Shown one piece after another: positions 18,014 to 27,972 of a stretch of 64,000 bases of DNA. The number at the start of each line of letters is the position of its first letter. The stretch's first letter is position 1. Both the position numbers and the translations under genes were made by a program. Source of the stretch: an uncultured Paludibacter sp. (GTDB lineage Bacteria > Bacteroidota > Bacteroidia > Bacteroidales > Paludibacteraceae); contig CALFXE010000235.1 of the NCBI GenBank assembly GCA_937927845.1, positions 62,001 through 126,000 of the forward strand, given 5' to 3'. The notes under the pieces are model-generated. The model was given only the letters and a program-made list of their open reading frames with translations. It was not told the DNA's origin and ran no database searches.

Positions 18014-18868
18014 TCAATTAATATCTATTTTCTTTGTTACAGTAGTACCATAAATATCTTTTTTATCGTATACTCGTAAGTTAGCATTTAAAGAGTACGT
18101 GCGCTTGTATTCTACATTATAGCCTGATGCTCCACTGATTAATTTATCGAATGGGATACTGTCATTATAAAGTTGCTCTATCTCAGTCGGAACTGGCGTG
18201 TTTCCGTTTATGTCTTTTTTGAAATGATAAACATAAGAGTCGGAATTGATATCCAACGTAGAATCTGTATATTGTTTAAAATCAGACCTTAACGATAGTC
18301 CCAATATCATGTTTTTGAAATCGGCATATTTCATCAAATTATACAGACTATCCTTAAAATGCTGCATGTATCCAACTCCAAAATAGGTTTCCATTTTTAA
18401 AGAATCAAAAGCAGCGGGTTTCGACCAAGCAAATGATTTTAAAGTTCCGCTGACCGGAAAAGTATTTTCGAAAAAATAAGCATGAAGCGAATCAGACCAT
18501 ACCGCCAAAGCATGGGGATATTCTTTTATCTTCTGGGAAATACGTTGTTCTTTCGAGATGATCGAACTGATGGAGTAGGTAAACGTAGTCGCCCAAGTAC
18601 AAGACACATTTTTTTCTTCTGTTTCTACGATATTATACCACACTTCTGCATGATCAATATCTGCTACGGTCGAGTAATATTGAGCATCAAACGCCACATC
18701 TGAACCGGCACTAACAGTAGAGCTTGCTATTTCCCAATATGCTTGCGGACCAACATTTCCTGTAATTGCGTTTTTATCAATGAAGTCATGCTTTTCACAT
18801 GAAAAGAAAATCAGCACTATGACTAACATAATTACCGGATTTCCTTGATTTTTCAAAATCTGTTTCAT
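18014..18868 (-). CDS. lipoprotein of unknown function in SusE/F position
   Basis: 284 residues with a lipobox at VLIFFSCEKHDF (Cys at about 24, followed by acidic residues). The mature part starts with an Ig-like look (AYWEIASSTVSAGSDVAFDAQYYS, HAEVWYNI), then a helical central part (DSLYNLMKYADFKNMI) with no recognised domain. It lies between SusD and the PKD lipoprotein with gaps of 29 and 40 bases, so co-transcription is near certain. By position it should be an accessory surface lipoprotein helping capture the transported substrate. The family is not recognised. Confidence 0.7.
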   Translation of the reverse strand: MKQILKNQGNPVIMLVIVLIFFSCEKHDFIDKNAITGNVGPQAYWEIASSTVSAGSDVAFDAQYYSTVADIDHAEVWYNIVETEEKNVSCTWATTFTYSISSIISKEQRISQKIKEYPHALAVWSDSLHAYFFENTFPVSGTLKSFAWSKPAAFDSLKMETYFGVGYMQHFKDSLYNLMKYADFKNMILGLSLRSDFKQYTDSTLDINSDSYVYHFKKDINGNTPVPTEIEQLYNDSIPFDKLISGASGYNVEYKRTYSLNANLRVYDKKDIYGTTVTKKIDIN

Positions 18869-18908
18869 CTCTTCTGATTCTTAAATATTAATTTCTAATT
18901 TCCTGTAA

Positions 18909-20696
18909 TCATTTCCACTCTATAGGATCGCTGCTGATAGCTTTACCGCTTGTGTTATACGCCCAAATCATACGTTTTTTCAGCCATTCATGATTTTTGA
19001 AGGCTCCCAGACGTTCTAACTCATTACGATTATATTTATCTTCGGTTTCGGGGTCGTAATTTAGACGAGTAATCCAAGCATTTGGTGACAATTCTGCATT
19101 AGTCCCGAAAGCATCTGCCTGCATCCAATATGGCTCATATAAATTGTATGGTCGACGAAGTGAGTATTCTGAAGTGAAGTCAGTAACTGCATAACTCGTA
19201 CCTGTACCTTTATGTACCTTAGTAATCGTATAAACTTCTACGTCATCATATTTGATTCCATTTGTTTTACTGCTGTAATTATAGCGACGAACATCTGTCC
19301 ATTGTTCAGGCAGTAAATACATTGCGACATACTTTTGCTGCATTAAATCTGCAATTGTGAAACTTGTCTCTCCCGGCAATCTAACTTCGAAGAATCGATT
19401 GTAACGTGTTTTTGCTGTGCCGGTTAACTCAGCTCCATCTGATGCTACCGACGTAGTAACCCCATATCTTACCATATTATGTATAACCGCAGTTTTTGTA
19501 GTAGCATATGCTCCTGCTTTGTCTCCTCTCCAATACTGTGCTTCTGCCTTAATAAACATCAACTCTTCCTCCGTGATTAAAGGCACATAGCTTTCATTTT
19601 TTGTGTATGGATTGCTTCCTGCAGTGGTAGCATATAAATCAGGATAATAGGTTATTTTCATCGATACATCCATACCGATATTAGTTTCTAACCAACGAAG
19701 TTGCGTACTTCCATTTACACCTGATATATCCCTTGGTGTCATAATTTTTTCAGCCCGTGGATCCAATGCATATCTTCTATTTAGATTATATGTATTATAG
19801 AACCCTAAGATACCATATCCAAAAAACTTTGTAGGTACGGAGGTAGCTAAACGATTTTTTCTGCTTTCCCATGCGTTAATTATGGGTGCCGATGTACCCC
19901 ATGGACAGTTCTGCTCATTGGTTCCTCCCGGATAATAATAGCGTGGTTCTTCCCATTCAGAATCATTTAATACATCATCTACCATGCTGATAATTCTATC
20001 ACATACAGCAGGTGTATTTTCCCAATTAGGTAATTTCCGCAACCATAATCTTGCTTGCAATGCTTTTGCATATAAGCCCCATTTTTTCATATCTCCACTA
20101 AAGATTCTATCCATCTTGTCAGTAATCGGTCTATTATCAGGATTATTTATCCAATCCGGATTTGAATATAGTGCAACCAATTCATCAGCTTCTGCAAACA
20201 TCCAATCGTAAATTTCCTCTTGTGTGTCATAAGTGGGTGATGTAGATTTATATGCATTAGATCTTGGCATTGGTCCGAAAGCATCAGTAGTAAGCATAGT
20301 TGATTGCAACATGATGGTACGAGCAATCAAAATGAAGTTTCGTGAGTTTATTTTCTCGGCTGCACTAATCAGCTCATTAATGTTTGCTCCTAAATCATAA
20401 AAATGACGACGCCATTGCGGATGACGGTTCATGGACAGAAACTCCCAACCCTGACTGTATGCATACTCACCGGTCTGACTCTTAGAAGCTGTTGTTAGTG
20501 CTTGAGATAGATACACTCCATATTCGGCGTGATCGTAATTGATTTGTGCCGCATAAAAGCAAACTGTTGGCAATGCCTGATCTACAGTGATGGTAGTCGG
20601 ACTGTCTAAACTTGTATTAATATCCAAAAAACCTTCACAACCGGTAACAATAAAGATAACCAGAATGCTTACTGCTATGTATCGAAATATTTTCAT
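18909..20696 (-). CDS. susD: SusD/RagB-family substrate-binding lipoprotein
   Basis: 595-residue outer-membrane lipoprotein (lipobox IFIVTGCEGF, Cys near residue 20) that would form the lid of the SusC transporter. The family pattern is clear: LDINTSLDSPTTI after the lipobox, TPR-like helices such as FILIARTIMLQSTMLTTDAFGPMPRS, KWGLYAKALQARLWLRKL, and the C-terminal ITEEELMFIKAEAQYWRGDKAG followed by a KYVAMYLLPEQWTDVRRYN segment. The last is typical of the SusD-like_2 subgroup. It is 29 bases downstream of SusC. The symbol denotes the family, not starch specificity; the substrate is inferred to be cell-wall glycan. Confidence 0.93.
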   Translation of the reverse strand: MKIFRYIAVSILVIFIVTGCEGFLDINTSLDSPTTITVDQALPTVCFYAAQINYDHAEYGVYLSQALTTASKSQTGEYAYSQGWEFLSMNRHPQWRRHFYDLGANINELISAAEKINSRNFILIARTIMLQSTMLTTDAFGPMPRSNAYKSTSPTYDTQEEIYDWMFAEADELVALYSNPDWINNPDNRPITDKMDRIFSGDMKKWGLYAKALQARLWLRKLPNWENTPAVCDRIISMVDDVLNDSEWEEPRYYYPGGTNEQNCPWGTSAPIINAWESRKNRLATSVPTKFFGYGILGFYNTYNLNRRYALDPRAEKIMTPRDISGVNGSTQLRWLETNIGMDVSMKITYYPDLYATTAGSNPYTKNESYVPLITEEELMFIKAEAQYWRGDKAGAYATTKTAVIHNMVRYGVTTSVASDGAELTGTAKTRYNRFFEVRLPGETSFTIADLMQQKYVAMYLLPEQWTDVRRYNYSSKTNGIKYDDVEVYTITKVHKGTGTSYAVTDFTSEYSLRRPYNLYEPYWMQADAFGTNAELSPNAWITRLNYDPETEDKYNRNELERLGAFKNHEWLKKRMIWAYNTSGKAISSDPIEWK

Positions 20697-20725
20697 ACCT
20701 ATGTTCGTTTTAATAATGTTATTCT

Positions 20726-23700
20726 TTAAAATGTTGCTGTAAATCCAAGATTAAAACTTGTTGTGTTTGGTACTGCATAATTATCAATACCTGCTGAACC
20801 TGTTCCTCCTGCTCCTGTATCAGCGTTTAAAGTTGGGTCTGCACCTGTATATTTAGTCAATAAAAATAGATTATTGCCTGTTAGCGTGCATCGCAAATCT
20901 TTAAATGGCGTATTTTTTACATACTTGGATAAATCGTAGTTTATTGAAACATAGCTTAAGCGGATATACGAACCATCTTCTATGAAGTTCGAACTTACCG
21001 CACCGAAATAGTTTGTAAGTGTCTGATAATCCAGTGTGATAGGTGTTGTGTTGGGTTCATATGTACCATCTGCATTTGCCACTACGCCATCTACAACAAT
21101 TTGTCGACCTCTATATGTTTCGAGCATTTTACTCTGACCGTTTGATAACAATCCACGTCCGGTAACATTTACTACATCACCACCAATTCGTCCATCAAAC
21201 AAGAAGGAAAGAGACAGGTTTTTGTATTTGAGCGTATTGGTTAAACCCGCACGGAATAAGGGTTCGCGATTACCAATATACTTATTTTTGTTAGGATCTA
21301 TTTTCGGATAACCATCCGTACCTACGATGATTTTACCCTCTGGGGTTCGTAGATAATCTTTTCCTGAAAGTCCGGTGGTTGAACCTCCCAAATAGGCTGA
21401 GGTATAAATATCTCCGTATTGAGTTCCTGTGATTTCTGCAACATCCTCAGGTAGACTGACAACGCGTCCTCTGTTCAGTCCGAAGTTTATAGATGCAACC
21501 CACGAGAAATCCCTATTTTGCATAATATCCTGTTCTAAGGTGAACTCAATACCATAATTGGTGATTGCACCTTCATTTCTTGTTTGCAAAATAAATCCTG
21601 AAGATGGTGATACCCTTACGGTTACAATTTGATTATCAACCTTTACCGAATAATATGCGATATCAATGCGTGTTTTATTCTTGAAAAACCGCAAGTCGGT
21701 ACCAATTTCCCATGAGTACGACATTTCAGGCTGTAAATTTCTATCAGCTGATGATAATGTCGGGTCAATTCCATATCCATTGTCGGGATAGGTAGCAAAT
21801 TGTTTATACTTTCTATCGTATAAATACGGACTGGTATCCTTACCTACAACCGCATAGTTTCCACGCAATTTACCGTAGTTGAAAAAGTCATTGCTAAGAT
21901 TGAATAATTCGGAGAATAACAAACCGGCGGTAATAGATGGATAATAGTAAGGATTTTGGATGATGGTTGACGACCAATCCCATCGACTCGTAAAGCTCAA
22001 GGAAGCCAAGCCTTTGTAATCGGCTCTAATCTCACCAAAATATCCAAATGTATTTTTCTTTCTATGTCCTGCTGTTCTATCACTTAAAAATAAGTAATCA
22101 GCATTTGTATTACTTAAACTGAAGGTGCCGGGAATAATAAAATCCCGACCACTGTTGCCCATCGAAAAACCATCTTCCATTTTAAGCTCTGTACCTGCTA
22201 ACACATCCAAACTAATATCTTCATTGATTTCCCATTTGTAAGTCGCTAACGCTGAAGCCGTAAATAACTGACTCTTACCGGAGCTTGTACTGTATGAACC
22301 TAACAAATTTTTATCTAAATCCTCTAAATCCTTACGATTCAAATAAGAAGTTTCGTTATTGTAATAATCATTGTATTGCTGCTGACTTTCTGCATAGGCA
22401 AGATTATAGGCTGCTAAGGCTGCTTCGTATCCGGGAGCATCATCCGACATCGTAAATGGTGCAGGGAAACCAAATTGCTGTAATTCTTTGCTTGATTTAT
22501 TGTAAGCTGCTAAGGCAGCATTGTAAGCAGCCGTCCACTCTTGCAATGCCAAAGCACGTTCTGCCTTCCATGGGTCGGAATCTTCTACAAAACCATATTT
22601 GGATGTAAATGAAAATGGAGAGAATGAAAATGGAGACATGAAATTCGCCAATTGAAATGAATCATCCCATCGTGGTACGGAATAGCTATCAGACACACTT
22701 GTACGGGTATCATAGCTGACACGACCGGTGATTTCAAGATTCCGTATGGGCTTCCAATTTACAGAACCATTCAGTATATTCCGTATACCCGAAGATTTAC
22801 CATAGTCGTTGTAACGCGCAAAAAGCGGACTTACCGGTGAGTTGTATTTATTGGTTTCGTTATAATATAAGAATCTTGGGAAGCCGTTTACAAGCTGATA
22901 GTTGCTAATATCATCGTTTATAGGCCAGTTGTATACTGAACTCATACCCGTAGAACCAAATGAACGCGAAGTGTTTTCTAAAATATTTGCTGAAACAGTA
23001 AACGATAGCGATTTAATAGGCTGATAGGTTCCTTTTAAGAGGACACCTAATTTCTTCAAATAGTCATTTGGAACAATACCATCATTTTTAGAATAATTCG
23101 CTGATGCATAAGCTTGAAATTTCTCACTACCTCCCGATAAACTAATATCATATTTTTGATAAAATCCATCATTTAAGAAAGCTTGGACATTATCATATTT
23201 TTGCTCGCCATCATTTAATAATGGTCCCCAACCACCCATAGTCTTATCTTTATAAAAACCTTGCGATCCGGGTGCATAGCTTGTCTGAAGCTGTTGGAGG
23301 CGCGTTGGTGTATCAAGTTGCCAATTAGTATTAATGGTTGCATTTACCTTTCCTACTTGCCCTTTTTTTGTAGTAATCATAATTACACCATTTGCGGCAT
23401 CTTGTCCATAAAGTGCAGCAGCGGCGGCACCTTTCAGCACAGTAACATTTTCAATATCGTTGGGATTGATGTCGGCAGCAGCACTACCTTTGCCGGATAC
23501 AGGCATACCATCTAAAATAAACAGAGGCTCGTTATTTTGCGAGTTGTTAACTGAAGAAATACCCCTAATAATTACTTGGGTTCCGGAATTGGGCGAACCA
23601 CTGGAGTTTGTTACACTCAGACCTGCAATTTTTCCTTGCAAGGCATTCACGAAGTTTGCCGACTTATTCTCAACAAGAGTTTCGGCACTTACACTTTGTA

Positions 23701-24064
23701 CTGCGAAATTCATCCGCTTCTTTTCCTGACGTATCCCCATGGCGGTTACTACAACCTCTTCGATTGCCAAAGCATCCGATTGCATTGAAATGTTCAATAT
23801 TGATCCACTTGCAGGGATTTTTTGCTCCAATGTTTGCATTCCAACATAACTGAATACTAAGGTTGCGTTTTGAGGTACGGCAGATAAATTATATCTACCA
23901 TCAAGATCTGTAATAGTGCCAGTGGTCGAACCCTTTATCACTACAGAAACTCCTATTAGAGGCTCTTTGTTTTCATCCGTTACTATCCCGCTTATGGATC
24001 TCTGTGCAAAAATTTGCAAAGGGAGTAAAAACAAAATACAAAGTAGAAAAAAATTATTTCTCAT
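20726..24064 (-). CDS. susC: SusC/RagA-family TonB-dependent outer-membrane transporter
   Basis: 1112 residues. The signal peptide ends at IFAQ (residue 21), followed by a carboxypeptidase-regulatory-like domain (SGIVTDENKEPLIGVSVVIKG, about 24-105). The SusC-specific motif follows (IEEVVVTAMGIRQEKK), then a plug domain (LQGKIAGLSVTNSSG, GTQVIIRGISSVN, EPLFILDGMPV, LKGAAAAALYGQDAANGVIMITTKKG), then a beta-barrel up to LGFTATF. It is the first gene of a nine-gene minus-strand run and should import the oligosaccharides or muropeptides made by the locus enzymes. No anti-sigma/ECF pair or HTCS regulator is adjacent, so regulation is unclear. Confidence 0.95.
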   Translation of the reverse strand: MRNNFFLLCILFLLPLQIFAQRSISGIVTDENKEPLIGVSVVIKGSTTGTITDLDGRYNLSAVPQNATLVFSYVGMQTLEQKIPASGSILNISMQSDALAIEEVVVTAMGIRQEKKRMNFAVQSVSAETLVENKSANFVNALQGKIAGLSVTNSSGSPNSGTQVIIRGISSVNNSQNNEPLFILDGMPVSGKGSAAADINPNDIENVTVLKGAAAAALYGQDAANGVIMITTKKGQVGKVNATINTNWQLDTPTRLQQLQTSYAPGSQGFYKDKTMGGWGPLLNDGEQKYDNVQAFLNDGFYQKYDISLSGGSEKFQAYASANYSKNDGIVPNDYLKKLGVLLKGTYQPIKSLSFTVSANILENTSRSFGSTGMSSVYNWPINDDISNYQLVNGFPRFLYYNETNKYNSPVSPLFARYNDYGKSSGIRNILNGSVNWKPIRNLEITGRVSYDTRTSVSDSYSVPRWDDSFQLANFMSPFSFSPFSFTSKYGFVEDSDPWKAERALALQEWTAAYNAALAAYNKSSKELQQFGFPAPFTMSDDAPGYEAALAAYNLAYAESQQQYNDYYNNETSYLNRKDLEDLDKNLLGSYSTSSGKSQLFTASALATYKWEINEDISLDVLAGTELKMEDGFSMGNSGRDFIIPGTFSLSNTNADYLFLSDRTAGHRKKNTFGYFGEIRADYKGLASLSFTSRWDWSSTIIQNPYYYPSITAGLLFSELFNLSNDFFNYGKLRGNYAVVGKDTSPYLYDRKYKQFATYPDNGYGIDPTLSSADRNLQPEMSYSWEIGTDLRFFKNKTRIDIAYYSVKVDNQIVTVRVSPSSGFILQTRNEGAITNYGIEFTLEQDIMQNRDFSWVASINFGLNRGRVVSLPEDVAEITGTQYGDIYTSAYLGGSTTGLSGKDYLRTPEGKIIVGTDGYPKIDPNKNKYIGNREPLFRAGLTNTLKYKNLSLSFLFDGRIGGDVVNVTGRGLLSNGQSKMLETYRGRQIVVDGVVANADGTYEPNTTPITLDYQTLTNYFGAVSSNFIEDGSYIRLSYVSINYDLSKYVKNTPFKDLRCTLTGNNLFLLTKYTGADPTLNADTGAGGTGSAGIDNYAVPNTTSFNLGFTATF

Positions 24065-24476
24065 ACTGTTTAAATTGATTTAAGGGACTCTTATGTTTCC
24101 TTTAAAATGTATTAGAGAATATGTTGTCTAAATTCAGCGCAAGTTAAATATGTTTTTCCACATAAAAAAATATATATTGGTATTTATGTTATATTTTTTC
24201 GTATATTTAACACATGAATACAGATATTAAAATAAATTAGGATAAGTAAAGGACAATTTAGAGTAGACAAATAAAGTGATATTCATGTAAAGTGATTAAT
24301 ATGCTTATTGTCAGAATAATAGCTGATTTGATAAATTAAAATATATACATAAAACATAATGAAACTTAATTATTCGCGTATATATACTCCTGATATAAAA
24401 AAGAAATTTTAATTTCGTGGAAAATATTCATACAATATTATTATATCATAATCAGGTTTCTTATCATTTTGACATC
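24065..24476. other. divergent intergenic region between susC and the metallophosphoesterase gene
   Basis: About 410 very AT-rich bases separate two divergently transcribed genes, so promoters for both directions must lie here. I could not find a convincing TAnnTTTG/TTTG element in either direction, nor a hairpin of note. The GTG at 24417 in frame with the plus-strand gene adds 20 residues that hide the signal peptide and is not favoured as a start. Confidence 0.5.
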
Positions 24477-26336
24477 ATGAAAACGTTAAATACTGTTTTT
24501 TTTGCGGTGCTTTGTTGGTCATTCCTATTGACTTCCATGCTCTATGCTCAAAATGATATAAAGTTTGCTTTAATCACTGATATCCACATAAGTAAAAATG
24601 AAACTACAATTGAAGACCTTGTCAATACAGTCAATTCTATCAATGCAAATAAAGACATTAAAGTTGTGTTTGTTACAGGCGATCTGACTGATGAAGGCGA
24701 TAGAGCTTCTCTTAAAATAGCTAAGAAGCATCTTGATATGCTGAATGTTACATATTATGCAATTCCGGGTAATCATGAAACTAAATGGAGCGAGTCGGGA
24801 GCTACTGATTTTAAATATATCTTTGGTTGCGAGAGATTTAGATATGATATTGAAGACTGTGTTTTTCTCGGATTTAATACAGGTCCCATTATTCGCATGA
24901 TGGATGGTCATGTTGCTATCCATGACATTAATTGGCTCGAAAATGAGCTTAAATCGATAAGTCCTCAAAAATATATTTTTATACTTACGCATTATCCTTT
25001 AAAAGATGGAGATGTGGATAATTGGTATGAAATAACCGATTTAATACGTAAATATAATGTCAAAGCTGTGTTGGGAGGTCATTATCATACAAATAAACTA
25101 ATTGACTATGATGGTATACCTGCATTTATTAATCGTTCAAATTTACGTGCAAAAGAAGAAGTTGGCGGTTATTCCATTTATGATATAACTGCCGATTCTA
25201 TTATTGTCAGCGAGCAGGTAATCGGCAAACCTTTACGTAAATGGGGTGCATGTTCTCTTCATCATAAGTATTATAATGTAGATGGAACTAACTATACTCG
25301 TCCTGATTATTCTGTTAATAACCAGTATCTTAATATCAAAGAGTTATGGAAAATCAGACATAATACAGCGATTTATTCTTCTCCTGTTGTTTACAATAAT
25401 AAGGTGATTGTGGGAGATGATCTTGGTATTCTTTCATGTTTTTCCTTACAAGATGGTGAGTTGCTATGGCAGTTTTTTACCAAAGATAGAATTTTGGGAA
25501 CTCCTGCCGTTTCTGATAATATTGTTGTGTGTGGCTCTACGGATTCTAATATCTATGGTGTAAATGTAGAAGATGGATCTTTAGTTTGGAAAGTAAAAAC
25601 CGATGCTGCCGTTTTAGGAGCTGTAACTATTATCAATAAGAAAGCGTATATTGGTAATGGTGAAGGTATTATTTATTGTCTTGATATAAAAAAAGGCGAT
25701 ATGATTTGGCAAAATGATGTTGCAGATAATTATATTGAAACGAAACCGTTAATCTATAGAAATAAGGTGTTTCTTGGAGCTTGGGATAGTTATATGTATG
25801 CTTTGGATGAAAAAACAGGTAATTTCAGATGGAAATGGAATAATGGTAATTCTCGCATGCATTTTTCTCCTGCTGCTGTGTGGCCGGTAGCCGCAAAAGG
25901 TAAAATTTTCTTTTCTGCACCTGATAGAGTGTTGACGGCATTAAATTGTAAAAATGGTAAAGTAGTGTGGCGTACTAAATCTTCTATGGTGCGTGAAACA
26001 ATTGGTCTGTCTGCCGATAATAAACGAATTTATAGTAAAACAATGCAGGATAGTGTTGTGTGTTATTCAACTGCTACAAATTATCCTAAAAAGATTTGGT
26101 CTACTAACGTAGGTTATGGTTATGATCATGCACCGACTATGCTTATGGAAAAAGATAAAATTGTGTATGGCAGTACGAAAAACGGCTTAACCTTCGCCTT
26201 GGATGCATTTACAGGTGATGTAATATGGAAGTATAAAATTGGTAATTCGCTTATCAATACTGTGGTGCCAATTGGCAATGGTCGGGTGTTGCTTACGTCT
26301 GCAGAGGGGTGGGTGGTGCTGGTGATTAGTGATTAG
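24477..26336 (+). CDS. exported metallophosphoesterase with C-terminal PQQ-like beta-propeller
   Basis: The ATG at 24477 starts a clean signal peptide (cleavage after MLYAQ). Residues about 28-260 are a calcineurin-like phosphoesterase with all metal-binding blocks: D35-x-H37 (ITDIHIS), GDLTD (D69), GNHE (N99/H100), an HYPLKD block and GGHYHT. Residues about 290-619 form a PQQ-type propeller with repeated blades (VYNNKVIVGDDLGILSC, DGELLWQF, GDVIWKYKIG). Together they suggest a periplasmic or surface phosphodiesterase/phosphatase of unknown substrate. It opens the plus-strand AmpG/NamZ/MurT/MurK run and is divergent from susC, so it links both arms. The last two codons and stop lie inside a heptamer repeat array. 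Confidence 0.83.
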   Translation: MKTLNTVFFAVLCWSFLLTSMLYAQNDIKFALITDIHISKNETTIEDLVNTVNSINANKDIKVVFVTGDLTDEGDRASLKIAKKHLDMLNVTYYAIPGNHETKWSESGATDFKYIFGCERFRYDIEDCVFLGFNTGPIIRMMDGHVAIHDINWLENELKSISPQKYIFILTHYPLKDGDVDNWYEITDLIRKYNVKAVLGGHYHTNKLIDYDGIPAFINRSNLRAKEEVGGYSIYDITADSIIVSEQVIGKPLRKWGACSLHHKYYNVDGTNYTRPDYSVNNQYLNIKELWKIRHNTAIYSSPVVYNNKVIVGDDLGILSCFSLQDGELLWQFFTKDRILGTPAVSDNIVVCGSTDSNIYGVNVEDGSLVWKVKTDAAVLGAVTIINKKAYIGNGEGIIYCLDIKKGDMIWQNDVADNYIETKPLIYRNKVFLGAWDSYMYALDEKTGNFRWKWNNGNSRMHFSPAAVWPVAAKGKIFFSAPDRVLTALNCKNGKVVWRTKSSMVRETIGLSADNKRIYSKTMQDSVVCYSTATNYPKKIWSTNVGYGYDHAPTMLMEKDKIVYGSTKNGLTFALDAFTGDVIWKYKIGNSLINTVVPIGNGRVLLTSAEGWVVLVISD

Positions 26337-26402
26337 TGATTAGTAATTGGTGACTAGTGATTAGTAAATAGTAAATAGTAAATAGTAAAATAGTAAATTA
26401 TA
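26322..26402. repeat. degenerate GTGATTA heptamer array
   Basis: About 11 units of 7 bases drifting from GTGATTA to GTAAATA (GTGATTA x3, GTAATTG, GTGACTA, GTGATTA, GTAAATA x3 and imperfect ends). It begins inside the 3' end of the phosphoesterase gene, supplying its last Ile-Ser-Asp codons and stop, and ends just before the glycosyltransferase start. Period 7 is not a coding period. Confidence 0.85.
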
Positions 26403-26407
26403 AATAT

Positions 26408-27856
26408 ATGATAAATTGTTTTATTCCTTATATTGATATGAGTCAGGCTGAAGAGACTATTATCTCTCTGAGGCAGATGACTTTTGTTAAAGATGTCTTT
26501 CTTTTGGTTACTCAGAAAACTGAAGATAAGATTGCCGGTTGTACATGCTTGGAAGTTGATAATTACACTTCTACGTCTATGGTAAAAACTGTTGCTGAGT
26601 TTGCGGATACTGATTATTCTTTGATATATACCAAAACAGACGAACTGAGCTTTGGCTATTTTGCTTTGGAAAGAATGATGCAGATAGCTGATAATTCGGG
26701 TGCGGGCATGGTGTATAGCGACCATTATCAGATTAAAAATGGGCAAAAGGTAAATAATCCCGTAATCGCCTATCAGAAAGGCAGTTTGCGTGATGATTTT
26801 AATTTTGGCTCGGTACTGCTATATCGCTCTTCTGCTTTGAAAAGTGCTGTAAAGGACATGCAGGTAAATCGTAAATTTGCGGGTTTGTACGATTTGCGTC
26901 TTAAAGTTTCGCAACAATACGAATTAGTTCATATCAACGAGTATATTTATACCGAGATTGAATCTGACACGAGAAAGAGTGGTGAAAAACTTTTCGATTA
27001 TGTAGATCCGAAAAACAGGGCTGTGCAAATCGAAATGGAACAAGTTTGCACAGATCATCTTAAAAAGATAAATGCGTATTTAAAACCTGAATTTAAAAAG
27101 GTTGATTTTAATAAGCAAAAGTTTGAGTATGAAGCATCAGTGATTATCCCTGTTTTAAATCGCGTTAAAACTATTGGCGATGCAATAGAATCGGTGCTGA
27201 AACAGAAAACTTCTTTTAAATTTAATTTAATAGTTGTTGATAATTATTCTACTGATGGTACAACAGAGCTAATTAAGAAATATGCTTCTGATCAGCGTCT
27301 TATTCATATTATACCTAAAAATCGGTTTTTGGGTATAGGCGGATGTTGGAATGCCGGTGTTGCTAATTCGTCTTGTGGTAAATTTGCTGTTCAGTTGGAT
27401 AGCGATGATATTTATTCGGATGAAAATACGCTGCAAAAAATAGTTGATGCTTTTTATGAGCAACAATGTGCTATGGTGGTTGGGTCGTATATGTTGACTG
27501 ATTTCAATAAAAATCCAATTCCTCCGGGGGTGATCGACCATAAAGAATGGACACCTGATAACGGTAGAAACAATGCTTTGCGAATTAACGGACTTGGTGC
27601 GCCGCGTGCTTTTTATACTCCTTTACTGCGTGAAATTAAAGTACCGAACACAAGCTATGGTGAAGATTATGCTCTCGGTTTGGCTTTCTCACGCGAATAT
27701 CAAATTGGTCGTATCTATGATGTGCTGTATCTTTGTCGCCGTTGGGAAGACAATTCCGATGCTGCGCTTGATATTGCTAAAATGAATGCTCATAATACAT
27801 ATAAAGATAGATTGAGGACATGGGAATTGCAAGCGAGAATAAGGATGAATAGTTAG
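26408..27856 (+). CDS. glycosyltransferase family 2 protein with a second degenerate GT-A-like N-terminal domain
   Basis: 482 residues with no signal peptide, so cytoplasmic. The C-terminal half (about 240-470) is a canonical GT2/GT-A domain: ASVIIPVLNRVKTIGDAIESVL, IVVDNYSTDGTTE, GGCWNAGVANSS and the metal-binding DSDD in VQLDSDDIY, then GEDYALGLAFSREY. The N-terminal 215 residues look like a weaker GT-A fold (MVYSDHYQIKNG, DDFNFGSVLLYRSSAL). Donor and acceptor are unknown. It sits between heptamer arrays, 71 bases after the phosphoesterase and 116 before the DUF4922 gene. A link to cell-wall sugar recycling is inferred from co-location only. Confidence 0.82.
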   Translation: MINCFIPYIDMSQAEETIISLRQMTFVKDVFLLVTQKTEDKIAGCTCLEVDNYTSTSMVKTVAEFADTDYSLIYTKTDELSFGYFALERMMQIADNSGAGMVYSDHYQIKNGQKVNNPVIAYQKGSLRDDFNFGSVLLYRSSALKSAVKDMQVNRKFAGLYDLRLKVSQQYELVHINEYIYTEIESDTRKSGEKLFDYVDPKNRAVQIEMEQVCTDHLKKINAYLKPEFKKVDFNKQKFEYEASVIIPVLNRVKTIGDAIESVLKQKTSFKFNLIVVDNYSTDGTTELIKKYASDQRLIHIIPKNRFLGIGGCWNAGVANSSCGKFAVQLDSDDIYSDENTLQKIVDAFYEQQCAMVVGSYMLTDFNKNPIPPGVIDHKEWTPDNGRNNALRINGLGAPRAFYTPLLREIKVPNTSYGEDYALGLAFSREYQIGRIYDVLYLCRRWEDNSDAALDIAKMNAHNTYKDRLRTWELQARIRMNS

Positions 27857-27945
27857 GAGTATGGAGTATCGAGTTAGGAGTTTAGAGATTGGAGTAGGGA
27901 GTGACATTACATCACATTACACACTAAACACTAAACACTAAACAT
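27857..27945. repeat. degenerate heptamer array (GAGTATG / ACTAAAC units)
   Basis: It starts at the base after the glycosyltransferase stop codon. Seven GAGNNNN heptamers (GAGTATG, GAGTATC, GAGTTAG, GAGTTTA, GAGATTG, GAGTAGG, GAGTGAC) are followed by an ACATTAC pair and three ACTAAAC units. The unit sequence differs from the array at 26322 but the 7-base period and the placement directly at a stop codon are the same. Confidence 0.8.
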
Positions 27946-27972
27946 TTACATATTAGCACATTATTATTTTAC

